NCBI RefSeq assembly: GCF_001956215.1
Contig: NZ_MRTQ01000025.1
Coordinates: 1 to 64,000 of the forward strand
DNA length: 64,000 bases
Direction: 5' to 3'
From: Paenibacillus sp. FSL R5-0490
GTDB taxonomy: Bacteria; Bacillota; Bacilli; Bacillales; Cytobacillaceae
Shown piece after piece: positions 26,854-35,958 of the stretch. Position 1 is the stretch's first letter, and the number at the start of each line of letters is the position of its first letter. The translations under genes were made by a program, and so were the position numbers. Below the pieces are notes generated by a model that worked only from the letters and a program-made list of their open reading frames with translations, was not told where the DNA came from and made no database searches.

Positions 26854-26883
26854 AGAGAGGGCAGAGAATGGCCCTCTTTTTCT
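26854..26883 (+). terminator. intrinsic terminator of the hydroxybutyrate unit
   Basis: AGAGGGC and GCCCTCT form a 7-bp stem with an 8-nt loop, followed by TTTTTC. Confidence 0.8.
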
Positions 26884-26968
26884 CATGTCCAGTAATGCGA
26901 ATAAAACCTTTGAAACTATGGGTATATTGTTGATACTGAAATGATGGCAGATAATTGGTGGAGATATT

Positions 26969-27487
26969 GTGTATTTATTATTGGTTGTACTTGTTTATGT
27001 TTTTTTTGCCTGGAAATTTGTTGATTGGAAAAGATGGAAAGAATACTATCCAACTGTCCAATTTTATATCATTGCCAACTTTCTATATAATTTTTTATTT
27101 TATAATCATACCCTATGGGCCTATAGAGCAGTTACGCTGGATTGGCTGAATCACACGTTTATTGAAATCACCTTCACTTTGTTGATTATTCCAGTCGTCG
27201 TCATGATTTACCTTCGCTATTTTCCGGAAAAAAATCTAAAGAAAAAGATTTTTTATATTGGCGTGTGGATCGTTTATTTCTCAGTGCTGGAGTATTTGTT
27301 TTCTAAAAAGGGATTGTTTGTTTATGATAATGGGTGGAATTTCTGGTGGTCTGTGCTGTTTAATCTCATCATGTTCATCATGCTGCGAATGCATTATAAA
27401 AAGCCGGGAATCGCTATGGCAGTTTCGCTGCCCATCATTGCGATTCTATTATGGTTCTTTCATCCGCATCTGATTGATTTGAAATAA
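26969..27487 (+). CDS. CBO0543-type integral membrane protein
   Basis: A 172-residue protein with about five hydrophobic segments and many aromatic residues (starts MYLLLVVLVYVFFAWKFVDW). It resembles the uncharacterised CBO0543 family of Firmicutes membrane proteins. The start is a GTG at 26969 behind GGTGGAG. It is a single gene between the hydroxybutyrate unit and the leuS leader. No functional residues can be named. Confidence 0.78.
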   Translation: MYLLLVVLVYVFFAWKFVDWKRWKEYYPTVQFYIIANFLYNFLFYNHTLWAYRAVTLDWLNHTFIEITFTLLIIPVVVMIYLRYFPEKNLKKKIFYIGVWIVYFSVLEYLFSKKGLFVYDNGWNFWWSVLFNLIMFIMLRMHYKKPGIAMAVSLPIIAILLWFFHPHLIDLK

Positions 27488-27649
27488 TGAATTGAATGGC
27501 TTCGTAAACTTTTGCCCTAAAGAAAGTGAAACATGGTGCACAATTTTAAAAGCCTTGCATATTCTAAGTATTAAATTCCTGTCAGGATAAGCCTACTTGC
27601 ATCCTGGCGGGAAATTTATTACAATAGTCATATTCTTATACTAAAATGC

Positions 27650-27892
27650 TTAGATAAGGAGCAGTAGTGGTGCAGCGCCCGTTTTAAGAGAGTTGACGGC
27701 AGGTGCAAGTCAGCCGGGCACATCATGAACTCGCCTTTGAGCAGCAAGTGTGAAATACCAGTAATGCTTGCCGTTTTCCGCGTTAAGGATGAATGAAGCG
27801 AGTGACATGTTCACTAATGTGGGTGGTACCGCGGGAGATTTATACATAATCCTCTCGTCCCTTTTTTGGGATGAGGGGTTTTTTATTTTTTT
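27650..27892 (+). ncRNA. T-box leader of leuS (Leu, CUC specifier)
   Basis: A tRNA-sensing leader of about 240 nt. The T-box sequence AATGTGGGTGGTACCGCG is at 27816-27833. The terminator pairs CCTCTCGTCCC (27851-27861) with GGGATGAGGGG (27868-27878), followed by TTTTTTATTTTTTTT. In Stem I the GAACTCGCC stretch places CTC (27730-27732) as the specifier codon, which fits tRNA-Leu(GAG) and the downstream leuS. Uncharged tRNA-Leu should stabilise the antiterminator. Confidence 0.95.
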
Positions 27893-27955
27893 TAGGCTGT
27901 CTCATAAGACATGTTTCTTACAGACTAAGTTTAACTTTCTGAATTGCTTTCCACT

Positions 27956-28010
27956 GCGGAAAGCAAGTGTCCGCAGCGGAAATCAAGTGTCCGCAGCGGA
28001 AATCAACGGG
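27956..28010 (+). repeat. 20-bp tandem repeat related to the GCGGAAATCAACGG repeat
   Basis: CAAGTGTCCGCAGCGGAAAT occurs twice in a row (27964-27983 and 27984-28003), preceded by a third partial unit and followed by CAACGGG. GCGGAAATCAACGG is also the right end of the repeat at 57228-57419. It lies between the T-box terminator and leuS, inside the mRNA leader. Confidence 0.7.
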
Positions 28011-28084
28011 CATTATTCATAAGCTAAACAACGGTTTAGAAGGAGAGAGCCTGATTTTACTTTCATTAATAGGAGGAAACAAAA

Positions 28085-30502
28085 ATGAGTTTCAATCATC
28101 AGCAGATTGAAAAAAAGTGGCAAGGCCACTGGGAAGAAAATAAAACATTCAAAACAACTGAAGATAAAGGCAAGCGCAAGTTTTATGCGCTTGATATGTT
28201 CCCATATCCTTCAGGCGCTGGTCTTCACGTTGGCCATCCGGAAGGATATACGGCAACAGATATCCTTTCCCGCATGAAGCGCATGCAGGGCTATAATGTC
28301 CTTCATCCGATGGGCTGGGATGCATTTGGCTTGCCTGCAGAGCAATATGCACTTGATACAGGGAATGACCCGGCAGAATTCACAGAACAGAATATCAACA
28401 CCTTCCGCCGCCAGATTAAGGCGTTAGGCTTCTCCTATGACTGGGATCGTGAAGTAAACACAACAGACCCTGAATACTATAAATGGACTCAATGGATCTT
28501 CTTAAAGCTTTATGAAAAAGGGCTTGCTTATATCGATGAAGTAGCTGTTAACTGGTGTCCTGCACTTGGAACAGTACTTGCAAATGAAGAGGTTATCGAC
28601 GGAAAAAGCGAGCGCGGAGGCCATCCTGTAGAACGCCGCCCAATGAGACAGTGGATGCTGAAAATTACGGCTTATGCGGATCGCCTGCTTGAAGATCTTG
28701 ATCTATTGGATTGGCCAGAGAGCCTGAAAGATATGCAGCGCAACTGGATCGGACGCTCTGAAGGAGCAGAAGTGACATTCAATATTGAAGGTCATGATGG
28801 CACATTCACTGTTTTCACAACACGTCCTGACACATTATATGGTGCAACATATGCAGTACTTGCTCCAGAGCACGCGCTTGTTGATAAGATCACAACTGAG
28901 GGCCAGCAAGAAGCAGTTCAGGCTTACATTGACAAAGTAAAGAGCAAGAGCGATCTTGAGCGGACAGATCTTGCTAAAGAAAAAACGGGTGTCTTCACTG
29001 GTGCGTATGCGATTAATCCGGCCAACGGCGAAAAAATGCCGATCTGGATTGCAGATTATGTTTTAGTCAGCTATGGAACGGGTGCCATCATGGCGGTTCC
29101 GGCACATGACGAGCGCGACTATGAGTTCGCCAAGCAATTTGATTTGCCTATTAAAGAAGTCGTTGCTGGCGGAGATGTTGATAAAGAAGCATACACTGGC
29201 GATGGCGAGCATGTAAACTCAGGTTTCCTTGATGGATTAAACAAAGAGGACGCTATTGAGAAAATGATTGCCTGGCTTGAAGAAAAAGGTATTGGCACTA
29301 AGAAGGTTACTTACCGTCTTCGTGACTGGTTATTCAGCCGCCAGCGCTATTGGGGCGAGCCGATTCCAGTCATCCACTGGGAAGATGGCACAATGACTGC
29401 CGTGCCGGAAGATCAGCTTCCATTAGTGCTTCCAAAAACAACGGAGATCAAACCATCCGGCACTGGTGAGTCACCATTGGCCAATATCGATGATTGGGTT
29501 AATGTAGTGGATCCGGAAACTGGCAAAAAAGGCCGCAGGGAAACGAACACAATGCCGCAATGGGCAGGCAGCTGCTGGTACTACCTTCGCTATATTGATC
29601 CAAAAAATAGTGAAGCTCTTGCAGATCCCGAGAAATTAAAAGAATGGCTTCCGGTTGATATATATATTGGAGGAGCTGAACATGCGGTTCTTCACCTTCT
29701 ATATGCCCGCTTCTGGCACAAGGTCCTTTACGATGTGGGAGTTGTCCATACGAAGGAACCGTTCCAAAAGCTATTTAACCAGGGTATGATTCTTGGGGAA
29801 AACAATGAGAAAATGAGTAAATCAAAAGGCAATGTCGTTAATCCGGATGAAATCGTAGAGAGCCATGGTGCAGATACTCTTCGCCTGTACGAAATGTTCA
29901 TGGGGCCGCTTGAAGCTTCCATCGCCTGGTCTACAAATGGATTGGATGGCTCTAGAAGATTCCTTGACCGCATCTGGCGTTTGTTTGTGGAAGAGACTGG
30001 TGAATTAAGCCCGGGAATTCAGGACATTGATGAAGGCAGCAGTCTTGAAAAGGTTTACCACCAAACGGTGAAAAAAGTAACTGAGGACTACGAAGGACTT
30101 CGTTTTAACACAGCTATTTCTCAAATGATGGTATTCATCAACGAAGCTTATAAAGCAGATGTGCTTCCAAAAACTTTTGCAGAAGGTTTTGTTAAAATGC
30201 TTTCACCAATCGCTCCTCATATTTCAGAAGAGCTTTGGTCAAAATTCGGCCATGATGAGTCCATTGCTTATGAAGCCTGGCCGGCATTTGATGAAGCCAA
30301 AATGGTGGATGACGAGGTCGAAATCGTTATTCAAATCAACGGCAAAGTAAAAGCGAAACTAATGGTACCGGCCGATGCTAAAAAAGACCTGTTGGAGCAA
30401 ATCGCAATGGGTGATGAAAAAGTAAAAGAGCAAATTGACGGAAAAACTGTCCGTAAAGTTATTGCAGTACCGGGCAAGCTTGTAAACATCGTTGCAAATT
30501 AA
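28085..30502 (+). CDS. leuS: leucyl-tRNA synthetase
   Basis: Class-I aminoacyl-tRNA synthetase charging tRNA-Leu. The 805 residues match bacterial LeuRS. Visible motifs are HVGH (48-51, the HIGH motif), the CP1 editing domain with [11 protein letters not shown], and KMSKS (576-580). The ATG has AGGAGG upstream. Regulation is by the T-box leader. It is closed by a terminator 12 nt after the stop codon. Confidence 0.98.
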   Translation: MSFNHQQIEKKWQGHWEENKTFKTTEDKGKRKFYALDMFPYPSGAGLHVGHPEGYTATDILSRMKRMQGYNVLHPMGWDAFGLPAEQYALDTGNDPAEFTEQNINTFRRQIKALGFSYDWDREVNTTDPEYYKWTQWIFLKLYEKGLAYIDEVAVNWCPALGTVLANEEVIDGKSERGGHPVERRPMRQWMLKITAYADRLLEDLDLLDWPESLKDMQRNWIGRSEGAEVTFNIEGHDGTFTVFTTRPDTLYGATYAVLAPEHALVDKITTEGQQEAVQAYIDKVKSKSDLERTDLAKEKTGVFTGAYAINPANGEKMPIWIADYVLVSYGTGAIMAVPAHDERDYEFAKQFDLPIKEVVAGGDVDKEAYTGDGEHVNSGFLDGLNKEDAIEKMIAWLEEKGIGTKKVTYRLRDWLFSRQRYWGEPIPVIHWEDGTMTAVPEDQLPLVLPKTTEIKPSGTGESPLANIDDWVNVVDPETGKKGRRETNTMPQWAGSCWYYLRYIDPKNSEALADPEKLKEWLPVDIYIGGAEHAVLHLLYARFWHKVLYDVGVVHTKEPFQKLFNQGMILGENNEKMSKSKGNVVNPDEIVESHGADTLRLYEMFMGPLEASIAWSTNGLDGSRRFLDRIWRLFVEETGELSPGIQDIDEGSSLEKVYHQTVKKVTEDYEGLRFNTAISQMMVFINEAYKADVLPKTFAEGFVKMLSPIAPHISEELWSKFGHDESIAYEAWPAFDEAKMVDDEVEIVIQINGKVKAKLMVPADAKKDLLEQIAMGDEKVKEQIDGKTVRKVIAVPGKLVNIVAN

Positions 30503-30513
30503 GTTATATGAGA

Positions 30514-30550
30514 TGAAACCACCTCTAGTTGATCAGGGGTGGTTTTTTTG
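30514..30550 (+). terminator. intrinsic terminator of leuS
   Basis: AACCACC and GGTGGTT pair across a 14-nt loop, followed by TTTTTTTG. Confidence 0.78.
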
Positions 30551-30669
30551 TATTTGTGTTAAAGAAACTTCTCATTTTTTTTTTTTGTGCCATATAGGGT
30601 ATTATAGGAGTGGCAGCATTAGCAGATGCAAAGTGCTATTTAAAAAGATTTCCGGAAAGGGTGTTAGAA

Positions 30670-30975
30670 TTGGATCGTATTGAAGAGATTACCACAGATG
30701 AATTGCAAAAAAAGCTGGAGGCTGGAGAGAAGCCCGAGCTTGTAGATGTTAGGGAAGATGAAGAGGTGGCATCCGGAATGATTCCTGGAGCCAGACATAT
30801 CCGCATGGGCACGATTCCTGAGAATCTTGATAAATTTGATAAAGACACTGAGTACATCATTATCTGCCGCTCTGGCGGCCGCAGCGGAAATGTTTGTCAT
30901 TACTTGCAGGAACAAGGATATAAGGTTCGCAATATGGCTGGCGGCATGCTGGACTGGCAGGGGAAAACAGAATAA
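30670..30975 (+). CDS. ytwF: rhodanese-like protein YtwF
   Basis: A 101-residue single-domain rhodanese. The active-site loop is CRSGGRSGN with Cys66 as the likely persulfide carrier. The frame is open from 30610, but the TTG at 30670 behind GGAAAGGG gives the domain's normal size (starts MDRIEEITTDELQKKLE). Its position just after leuS matches Bacillus subtilis ytwF. The sulfur acceptor is unknown. Between leuS and this gene lies a run of 14 T at about 30575-30587. Confidence 0.85.
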   Translation: MDRIEEITTDELQKKLEAGEKPELVDVREDEEVASGMIPGARHIRMGTIPENLDKFDKDTEYIIICRSGGRSGNVCHYLQEQGYKVRNMAGGMLDWQGKTE

Positions 30976-30979
30976 ATTA

Positions 30980-31012
30980 CAAACGGGGCCAATTAGGCTT
31001 CGTTTTTTTTTG
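30980..31012 (+). terminator. intrinsic terminator of ytwF
   Basis: AAACGGGGCC and GGCTTCGTTT pair with a 5-nt loop (imperfect, G-U rich), followed by TTTTTTT. Confidence 0.7.
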
Positions 31013-31078
31013 GAATGTTATTTTAAAAATTCCGAAAATTGTCCAAGCTAGTAAAAAATACTGGGAGGAAAGAACTCT

Positions 31079-31261
31079 ATGATTAAGGTAAAGTTATTCG
31101 ATCATGAGCATGAAAAAGACCTGGAAAAGGATATGAATCATTTTCTGGAGAAAATTGAGGAGAAAAAACTTCTGGATATCAAATATAATGTGGCCGCAGT
31201 GCATGAGGATGAAGACGAACAGATTTATTGTTTTACTGCCATGGTTATATATAGAGCCTAA
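31079..31261 (+). CDS. cse60: sporulation protein Cse60
   Basis: A 60-residue acidic protein starting MIKVKLFDHEHEKDLEKD and ending AMVIYRA, which I recognise as Cse60 (YteV), a sigma-E-controlled mother-cell protein of Bacillus with unknown biochemical role. Length is exactly the family's. GGGAGGAAAG precedes the ATG. No convincing sigma-E promoter could be assigned by eye. The stop codon lies inside the stem of the following terminator. Confidence 0.88.
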   Translation: MIKVKLFDHEHEKDLEKDMNHFLEKIEEKKLLDIKYNVAAVHEDEDEQIYCFTAMVIYRA

Positions 31262-31291
31262 TGTATTCTAATGCATCAGGCTCTATTTTTA
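31251..31291 (+). terminator. terminator overlapping the cse60 stop codon
   Basis: TAGAGCCT (31252-31259) and AGGCTCTA (31278-31285) pair, followed by TTTTTATTA. The stem starts before the cse60 stop codon and reaches the stop of the convergent ytfP. Confidence 0.75.
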
Positions 31292-32560
31292 TTACACGGT
31301 ATGTGCAGATACAGCTGCGTTTAATCCGGCTAACCGGCCTGTTACAAGTGCCGAAGTGATATTGTAACCGCCTGTGTAGCCATGGATATCCAAAATTTCT
31401 CCGCAGAAGAAAAGACCTTCCATCATTTTTGAAGCCATTGTCTGCGGTTCGATTTCTTTGACGGAAACACCTCCGCCGGTCACAAAGGCTTTATCGAGAG
31501 GCAAAGTGCCGTTTACTTTAAACTGAAAAGATTTGCAGCCCTTAACAAAGCTTCTGATTTTTTCATTGGAAATAACAGCCCCTTGCGCAGATGGATCAAT
31601 TCCGTTCTGCTCAAGAAGAAACAAAAGATACCTTTCCGGAAGAAGCCCTTTTAATAGGTTTTTAATGATTTTTTTCGGTTCTTCTTTAATCTTTTTGGAC
31701 ACTTCCTGAAAAAGAGGTTCTTCCTTTGTATCCGGGAGTGCATCCAGGTTCATGGTTACTTCTTTCAAATTCCACTTCTTCATCGCTTTCACCGCATACT
31801 GGCTGCAGCGCAAGACCGCCGGGCCGCTAATGCCGAAATGGGTGAAAATCATATCCATCCGATGCGTTATGAGCGCTTTTCCTTTAGGGTTTAGAACACT
31901 AAGTGCCACGCTTCGGAGCGACAATCCCTGCAGCGCTTTTTCTTTAATAAAGCTCTCTGAAGATGTCAGCGGGACCTCAGTTGGAAAAAGCTCTGTAATT
32001 GTATGGCCTGCTTTTTCCGCCCATGCATAGCCGTCTCCGGTTGAGCCGGTGTGAGGGACTGATTTTCCTCCGACGGCTATCACAACAGAGTCTGCTTCAT
32101 AAACATCGCCTGTTTTTAATTCTACCGATTTCACCCTGCCATTTTCATAGTGAACATCCTGGATCGGGCTGTCTGTTTTGATATCGACCTTCAGTTCCCT
32201 CAGCCTTAAAATTAAGGCATCAACAACCGATTGCGCTTTGTCGGTAACGGGAAACATCCGCCCGTGATCTTCCTCTTTCAGCTCAATTCCCAAATTCTCA
32301 AAGAAGCGGATAATATCTTCATTGCTGAAGATGGAAAATGCACTGTACAAAAATCTCCCATTGCCGGGAATATGCTTAATGATTTCATCTACTGGGAGCC
32401 TGTTTGTGACATTGCACCGGCCTCCGCCGGAAATGGCAAGCTTCCTGCCAAGCTTGTTTCCTTTGTCAATGAGAAGGACCTTTGCCTTCTTTTCCGCAGC
32501 ACCGATTGCTGCCATCAATCCCGAAGGACCTCCGCCTATCACTATTACATCATATTTCAT
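31292..32560 (-). CDS. ytfP: NAD(P)/FAD-dependent oxidoreductase, HI0933-like (YtfP)
   Basis: A 422-residue flavoprotein of the HI0933/BaiN family. The N-terminal dinucleotide fold is [20 protein letters not shown] (residues 5-24), the [13 protein letters not shown] stretch is a family hallmark, and the C-terminal FAD motif is [16 protein letters not shown]. The physiological substrate is not established. Its neighbourhood (cse60, ytgP) matches Bacillus subtilis ytfP. Confidence 0.88.
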   Translation of the reverse strand: MKYDVIVIGGGPSGLMAAIGAAEKKAKVLLIDKGNKLGRKLAISGGGRCNVTNRLPVDEIIKHIPGNGRFLYSAFSIFSNEDIIRFFENLGIELKEEDHGRMFPVTDKAQSVVDALILRLRELKVDIKTDSPIQDVHYENGRVKSVELKTGDVYEADSVVIAVGGKSVPHTGSTGDGYAWAEKAGHTITELFPTEVPLTSSESFIKEKALQGLSLRSVALSVLNPKGKALITHRMDMIFTHFGISGPAVLRCSQYAVKAMKKWNLKEVTMNLDALPDTKEEPLFQEVSKKIKEEPKKIIKNLLKGLLPERYLLFLLEQNGIDPSAQGAVISNEKIRSFVKGCKSFQFKVNGTLPLDKAFVTGGGVSVKEIEPQTMASKMMEGLFFCGEILDIHGYTGGYNITSALVTGRLAGLNAAVSAHTV

Positions 32561-32789
32561 GGTTTCACCAACTTATCTAAATTCGCTAAGTAAACAATAG
32601 ATTCATTATAAATCAAATATCCTATTTCTAAAAATAATCCTTCATTATACGGTATTGCAAGTGGAATTTCCCCGGCAAGAAGAGTACACTACAAATAGTG
32701 TGTCTAAAAAGATAGAAAAATGACGAACGCAGCTCGGCATTCATATACAGTTCTAGATTACTGCGCAGCTTTTTTAAGGAAGGGATTAT

Positions 32790-34406
32790 ATGTCATCTAA
32801 GCTTTTAAAGGGAACCTTCATCCTTACGCTTGGCACCATTATTTCGAAGGTTCTTGGTTTGTTTTATGTTATTCCTTTTTATCAAATAGTCGGTAAGGAA
32901 GGGACAGCCCTTTATTCCTTTTCGTATACACCTTATACAATCTTTATTAGTATCGCAACTGCAGGGGTTCCGCTGGCAGTTTCAAAGTTTATCTCTAAAT
33001 ATAATGCAATAGAGGAGTATGCTGTCGGCAGAAAGCTGTTCAAGTCAGGTTTGGTGATCATGACGGCAAGCGGAGTCATCTCCTTCCTGCTCCTGTTCTT
33101 CCTTGCTCCAACGGTTGCCGAAATGACCCTGGCAGGGGAAGATGTGGAGGTAAGTGTTGAAGATGTAACAACCGTTATCAGAGCAGTATCATTTGCCTTG
33201 ATTATTATTCCCTTCATGAGTCTGATAAGAGGATTTTTCCAGGGGCACCAGTCCATGGGGCCTACTGCGGTTTCACAGGTGGTGGAGCAGATTGTCCGCA
33301 TCCTGTTTGTGCTTGCGGGTGCATATGTCGTTTTAAATGTTATGGAAGGCTCTATCACTACGGCAATCAGTGTCGCAACTTTTGCTGCCTTTATAGGAGG
33401 ACTCGGTAGCCTCGGGGTGTTATTCTGGTATTGGTATAAGCGCAAGCCGCATTTGGATAAAATGCTTGAAGAAGATAAAGGAACAGTGGACATCTCTCTC
33501 AAGGGAATATATAAAGAAATCATTCTTTATGCTGCACCTTTTGTGTTTGTGGGTCTTGCAAATCCGCTCTTTCAATTCATCGATCAGATTACATTTAAAA
33601 GGGCGATGGACGCTATTGGCGAAGCAGGCAATGCTGTAGCAGCCTTTTCTGTTCTGAACTTTGAGACCCATAAGCTGGTCATCATTCCTGTCTCACTTGC
33701 CACAGCCTTCTCGCTGACACTTGTGCCGAGTGTGACGAAAGCATTCATGGAAGAAGACCGGGCTGACTTAAACCGCCAGCTGAACCAGACGTTCCAGGTG
33801 CTATTATTTCTGACTCTTCCTGCCGTGGCAGGATTGTCCCTGCTCGCAGAGCCCATTTTTACTCTATTCTATGAGCATAAAGATTTGGGTACTGAAGTGT
33901 TAAGAACTTACGCACCGGTAGCGATTCTCTTTGCTTATTTTTCGGTAACAGCAGCCATTCTGCAGGGAATCAATGAACAGCGTTTCACCATTTTGGGTTT
34001 GCTGACAGGCCTGCTTGTAAAGCTGTCATTGAATATTCCGCTCATAAAAATGTTCGAAACACAGGGAGCCGTATTTGCAACTGCACTTGGCTATATTGCG
34101 GCGATCTTAATTAACCTGTATGTAATAAAAACATATGCAAAATATCCATTCAAGCTTGTCTTAAGACGAGGTACGCTGATTGTATTATTTACTGCATGCA
34201 TGTACATTGCTGCAGGCTTGGTTTATCAAATTACCACCAGCTTCTTATCGCCTGCATCCAGTGTCGGGGCTGTCATTATTGTCATCATCTGCGCAGCAGC
34301 AGGAGCCGGAGTCTATTTCTACCTAAGCTTCAGAACAAAACTAATCTATCTCCTGTTCGGATCAAGGGTTGATAGAATGCTGAAGAAATTAAGACTGAAA
34401 GCATAA
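32790..34406 (+). CDS. murJ: lipid II flippase MurJ (YtgP)
   Basis: A 538-residue polytopic membrane protein of the MOP superfamily with about 14 transmembrane helices (starts MSSKLLKGTFILTLGTIISK). Bacillus subtilis YtgP is a MurJ-type flippase that moves lipid II across the membrane for peptidoglycan synthesis. AAGGAAGGG precedes the ATG. The 230 nt between it and divergent ytfP hold both promoters but no clear operator. It is followed by a terminator and then ytzG. Confidence 0.9.
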   Translation: MSSKLLKGTFILTLGTIISKVLGLFYVIPFYQIVGKEGTALYSFSYTPYTIFISIATAGVPLAVSKFISKYNAIEEYAVGRKLFKSGLVIMTASGVISFLLLFFLAPTVAEMTLAGEDVEVSVEDVTTVIRAVSFALIIIPFMSLIRGFFQGHQSMGPTAVSQVVEQIVRILFVLAGAYVVLNVMEGSITTAISVATFAAFIGGLGSLGVLFWYWYKRKPHLDKMLEEDKGTVDISLKGIYKEIILYAAPFVFVGLANPLFQFIDQITFKRAMDAIGEAGNAVAAFSVLNFETHKLVIIPVSLATAFSLTLVPSVTKAFMEEDRADLNRQLNQTFQVLLFLTLPAVAGLSLLAEPIFTLFYEHKDLGTEVLRTYAPVAILFAYFSVTAAILQGINEQRFTILGLLTGLLVKLSLNIPLIKMFETQGAVFATALGYIAAILINLYVIKTYAKYPFKLVLRRGTLIVLFTACMYIAAGLVYQITTSFLSPASSVGAVIIVIICAAAGAGVYFYLSFRTKLIYLLFGSRVDRMLKKLRLKA

Positions 34407-34441
34407 AAAATAAAAGGTCTCCATGATGGGGGCCTTTTTAA
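34407..34441 (+). terminator. terminator between murJ and ytzG
   Basis: AAAAGGTCTCC and GGGGGCCTTTT form an 11-bp stem with G-U pairs, followed by TTTTTA. Confidence 0.78.
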
Positions 34442-34497
34442 AGAGGAAGTTTGTAAAAGCTTTCGCTCATTCAGAAATATTTCAGAGGAGGGTCATT

Positions 34498-35217
34498 ATG
34501 AGAATAGACAAAATGCTCGCCAATCTCGGCTACGGCAGCCGCAAGGATGTTAAAAAGCTATTAAAGGATGGAGCAGTAACCGTTAATGATGAGAAAGTAA
34601 AGGATCCAAAACACCATGTAGATCCTGAACAGGATGCCGTTGTCATCAACGGCGAAAAAGTTGAATACAAGGAATTCATTTATTTAATGATGAACAAACC
34701 GCCTGGCGTCATTTCCGCAACAGAGGACTCACAATCTGAGACCGTGGTGGACCTGCTCGAAATGGAAGATCTTGTGTTTTCTCCTTTTCCGGTAGGGCGT
34801 CTCGATAAGGATACAGAAGGGCTTTTGCTGCTTACGAATGATGGCCAGCTGTCCCATCGCCTGCTTTCACCCAAAAAACATGTCCCCAAAACCTATTTTG
34901 CAGTCATAGACAGTGAAGTTACAGCAGAGGATATAGCCGCATTTCAAAAAGGGGTTATATTGGATGATGGCTATGAAACTAAGCCTGGGACATTAAAAAT
35001 TCTTAAGTCCGGCATCACCTCTGATATAGAATTAACAATAACAGAAGGCAAGTTCCATCAAGTGAAAAGGATGTTCGAAGCTGTGGGAAAAAGAGTCATT
35101 TACTTAAAGAGACTTTCCATGGGCCCGCTCGAGCTGGATGAGACATTGGAATTGGGAGAATATCGGGAATTGACGGAAGAAGAGCTTGATAAGCTGATGA
35201 ATTATGAAGTGGGATAA
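34498..35217 (+). CDS. ytzG: 16S rRNA pseudouridine synthase, RsuA family (YtzG)
   Basis: A 239-residue pseudouridine synthase of the RsuA/RluB family. An N-terminal S4 RNA-binding domain (1-60) precedes the catalytic core with GRLDKDTEGLLLLTNDG (Asp103 nucleophile). By family it modifies a uridine in 16S rRNA. The frame is open from 34423, but AGGAGGG before the ATG at 34498 gives the right length. It follows murJ and ends in a strong terminator. Confidence 0.9.
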   Translation: MRIDKMLANLGYGSRKDVKKLLKDGAVTVNDEKVKDPKHHVDPEQDAVVINGEKVEYKEFIYLMMNKPPGVISATEDSQSETVVDLLEMEDLVFSPFPVGRLDKDTEGLLLLTNDGQLSHRLLSPKKHVPKTYFAVIDSEVTAEDIAAFQKGVILDDGYETKPGTLKILKSGITSDIELTITEGKFHQVKRMFEAVGKRVIYLKRLSMGPLELDETLELGEYRELTEEELDKLMNYEVG

Positions 35218-35221
35218 GACA

Positions 35222-35258
35222 GAAAAATCGCCCTGAGAGCAGGGCGATTTTTTATTTA
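35222..35258 (+). terminator. intrinsic terminator of ytzG
   Basis: AAAATCGCCCTG and CAGGGCGATTTT form a 12-bp stem with a 4-nt loop, followed by TTTATTTA. Confidence 0.88.
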
Positions 35259-35281
35259 TTATGCTGGTTTTGCTTTGAGTA

Positions 35282-35503
35282 TTAAGATGACATCTTTACT
35301 TTCTTTTGAGTAATAGTCCATTTGCCTCTGCTCGGACTCTTAACCAAGTCATTGTAGGCGAGGACATTTAAATCTCTTTGAATGGTGCGAGGAGTGATGC
35401 CAAATTCCTCTACAAGCTCCTGAGTTGTTACAGTTCCGCGCTTACTTATAAACATGTAGACGGATTTTACACGGTTTAACATCCGGTTAGTTGAAGGTTT
35501 CAA
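35282..35503 (-). CDS. ytzE: DeoR-like HTH regulator YtzE
   Basis: A 73-residue protein consisting of little more than a DeoR-type winged helix: VTTQELVEEFGITPRTIQRD is the recognition helix region. There is no sugar-binding domain, so it is a stand-alone DNA-binding module. The TTG at 35503 has AGGGAGTGG at good spacing and matches YtzE length, whereas the ATG at 35581 has no such site. Target genes are unknown. The 440 nt to the next gene are AT-rich with the operator-like repeats listed separately. Confidence 0.85.
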   Translation of the reverse strand: MKPSTNRMLNRVKSVYMFISKRGTVTTQELVEEFGITPRTIQRDLNVLAYNDLVKSPSRGKWTITQKKVKMSS

Positions 35504-35862
35504 AAAACCACTCCCTATCCTTTTTTCAAACCCCATGGCAATTTTCTGCAACCGACAGCTACATTGAAGGTTAACCTTCAATCGTATGTAGTTTTCTTTT
35601 CCCCAGACAACCCCTTTATACTCTTGTTTTTAGTCAAGATGTCATACCTCTGACTATATTGTAACGTTATTATCTGATTATTTCTACTTCAAGGTTAAAA
35701 TTTTACAAAATATTTATAATGGTGCTTCTTTTTTTAGTCTTTGCGTTCCCCCTTTTTTTAATGTATGTTTAATTCCCTAAATTACTGCGATTAAACTTCG
35801 ATGCGAAAAGCATTATTTACTATACCTTATGGCAGAAGGGGTTTGTAATATGACAGAAAATT

Positions 35863-35919
35863 CTAAAATATGTTCTGGATTTCCCTATATCCTAAAATAT
35901 GTTTTTTGATTATAATCAA
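35863..35919 (+). promoter_or_regulatory. direct repeats and palindrome before the M48-ankyrin gene
   Basis: CTAAAATATGTT occurs at 35863-35874 and again at 35892-35903, 29 nt apart. A perfect 14-bp palindrome TTGATTATAATCAA follows at 35906-35919, 40 nt before the start codon. These look like operator DNA; no known box is matched exactly. Confidence 0.4.
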
Positions 35920-35958
35920 TTGGTATATTTATAAGTAAGATTGAAAGGAAGAAAAGTT

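Noticed and set aside
27768-28022. An 84-codon open frame on the plus strand
   Set aside because: It runs through the T-box sequence, the terminator and the tandem repeat; no ribosome-binding site, and RNA structure explains the region.
32640-32789. Possible attenuator before murJ (CGCAG...CTGCG then a T run)
   Set aside because: Only five base pairs with a loop of about 30 nt; the repeated GCAGCT is direct rather than inverted.
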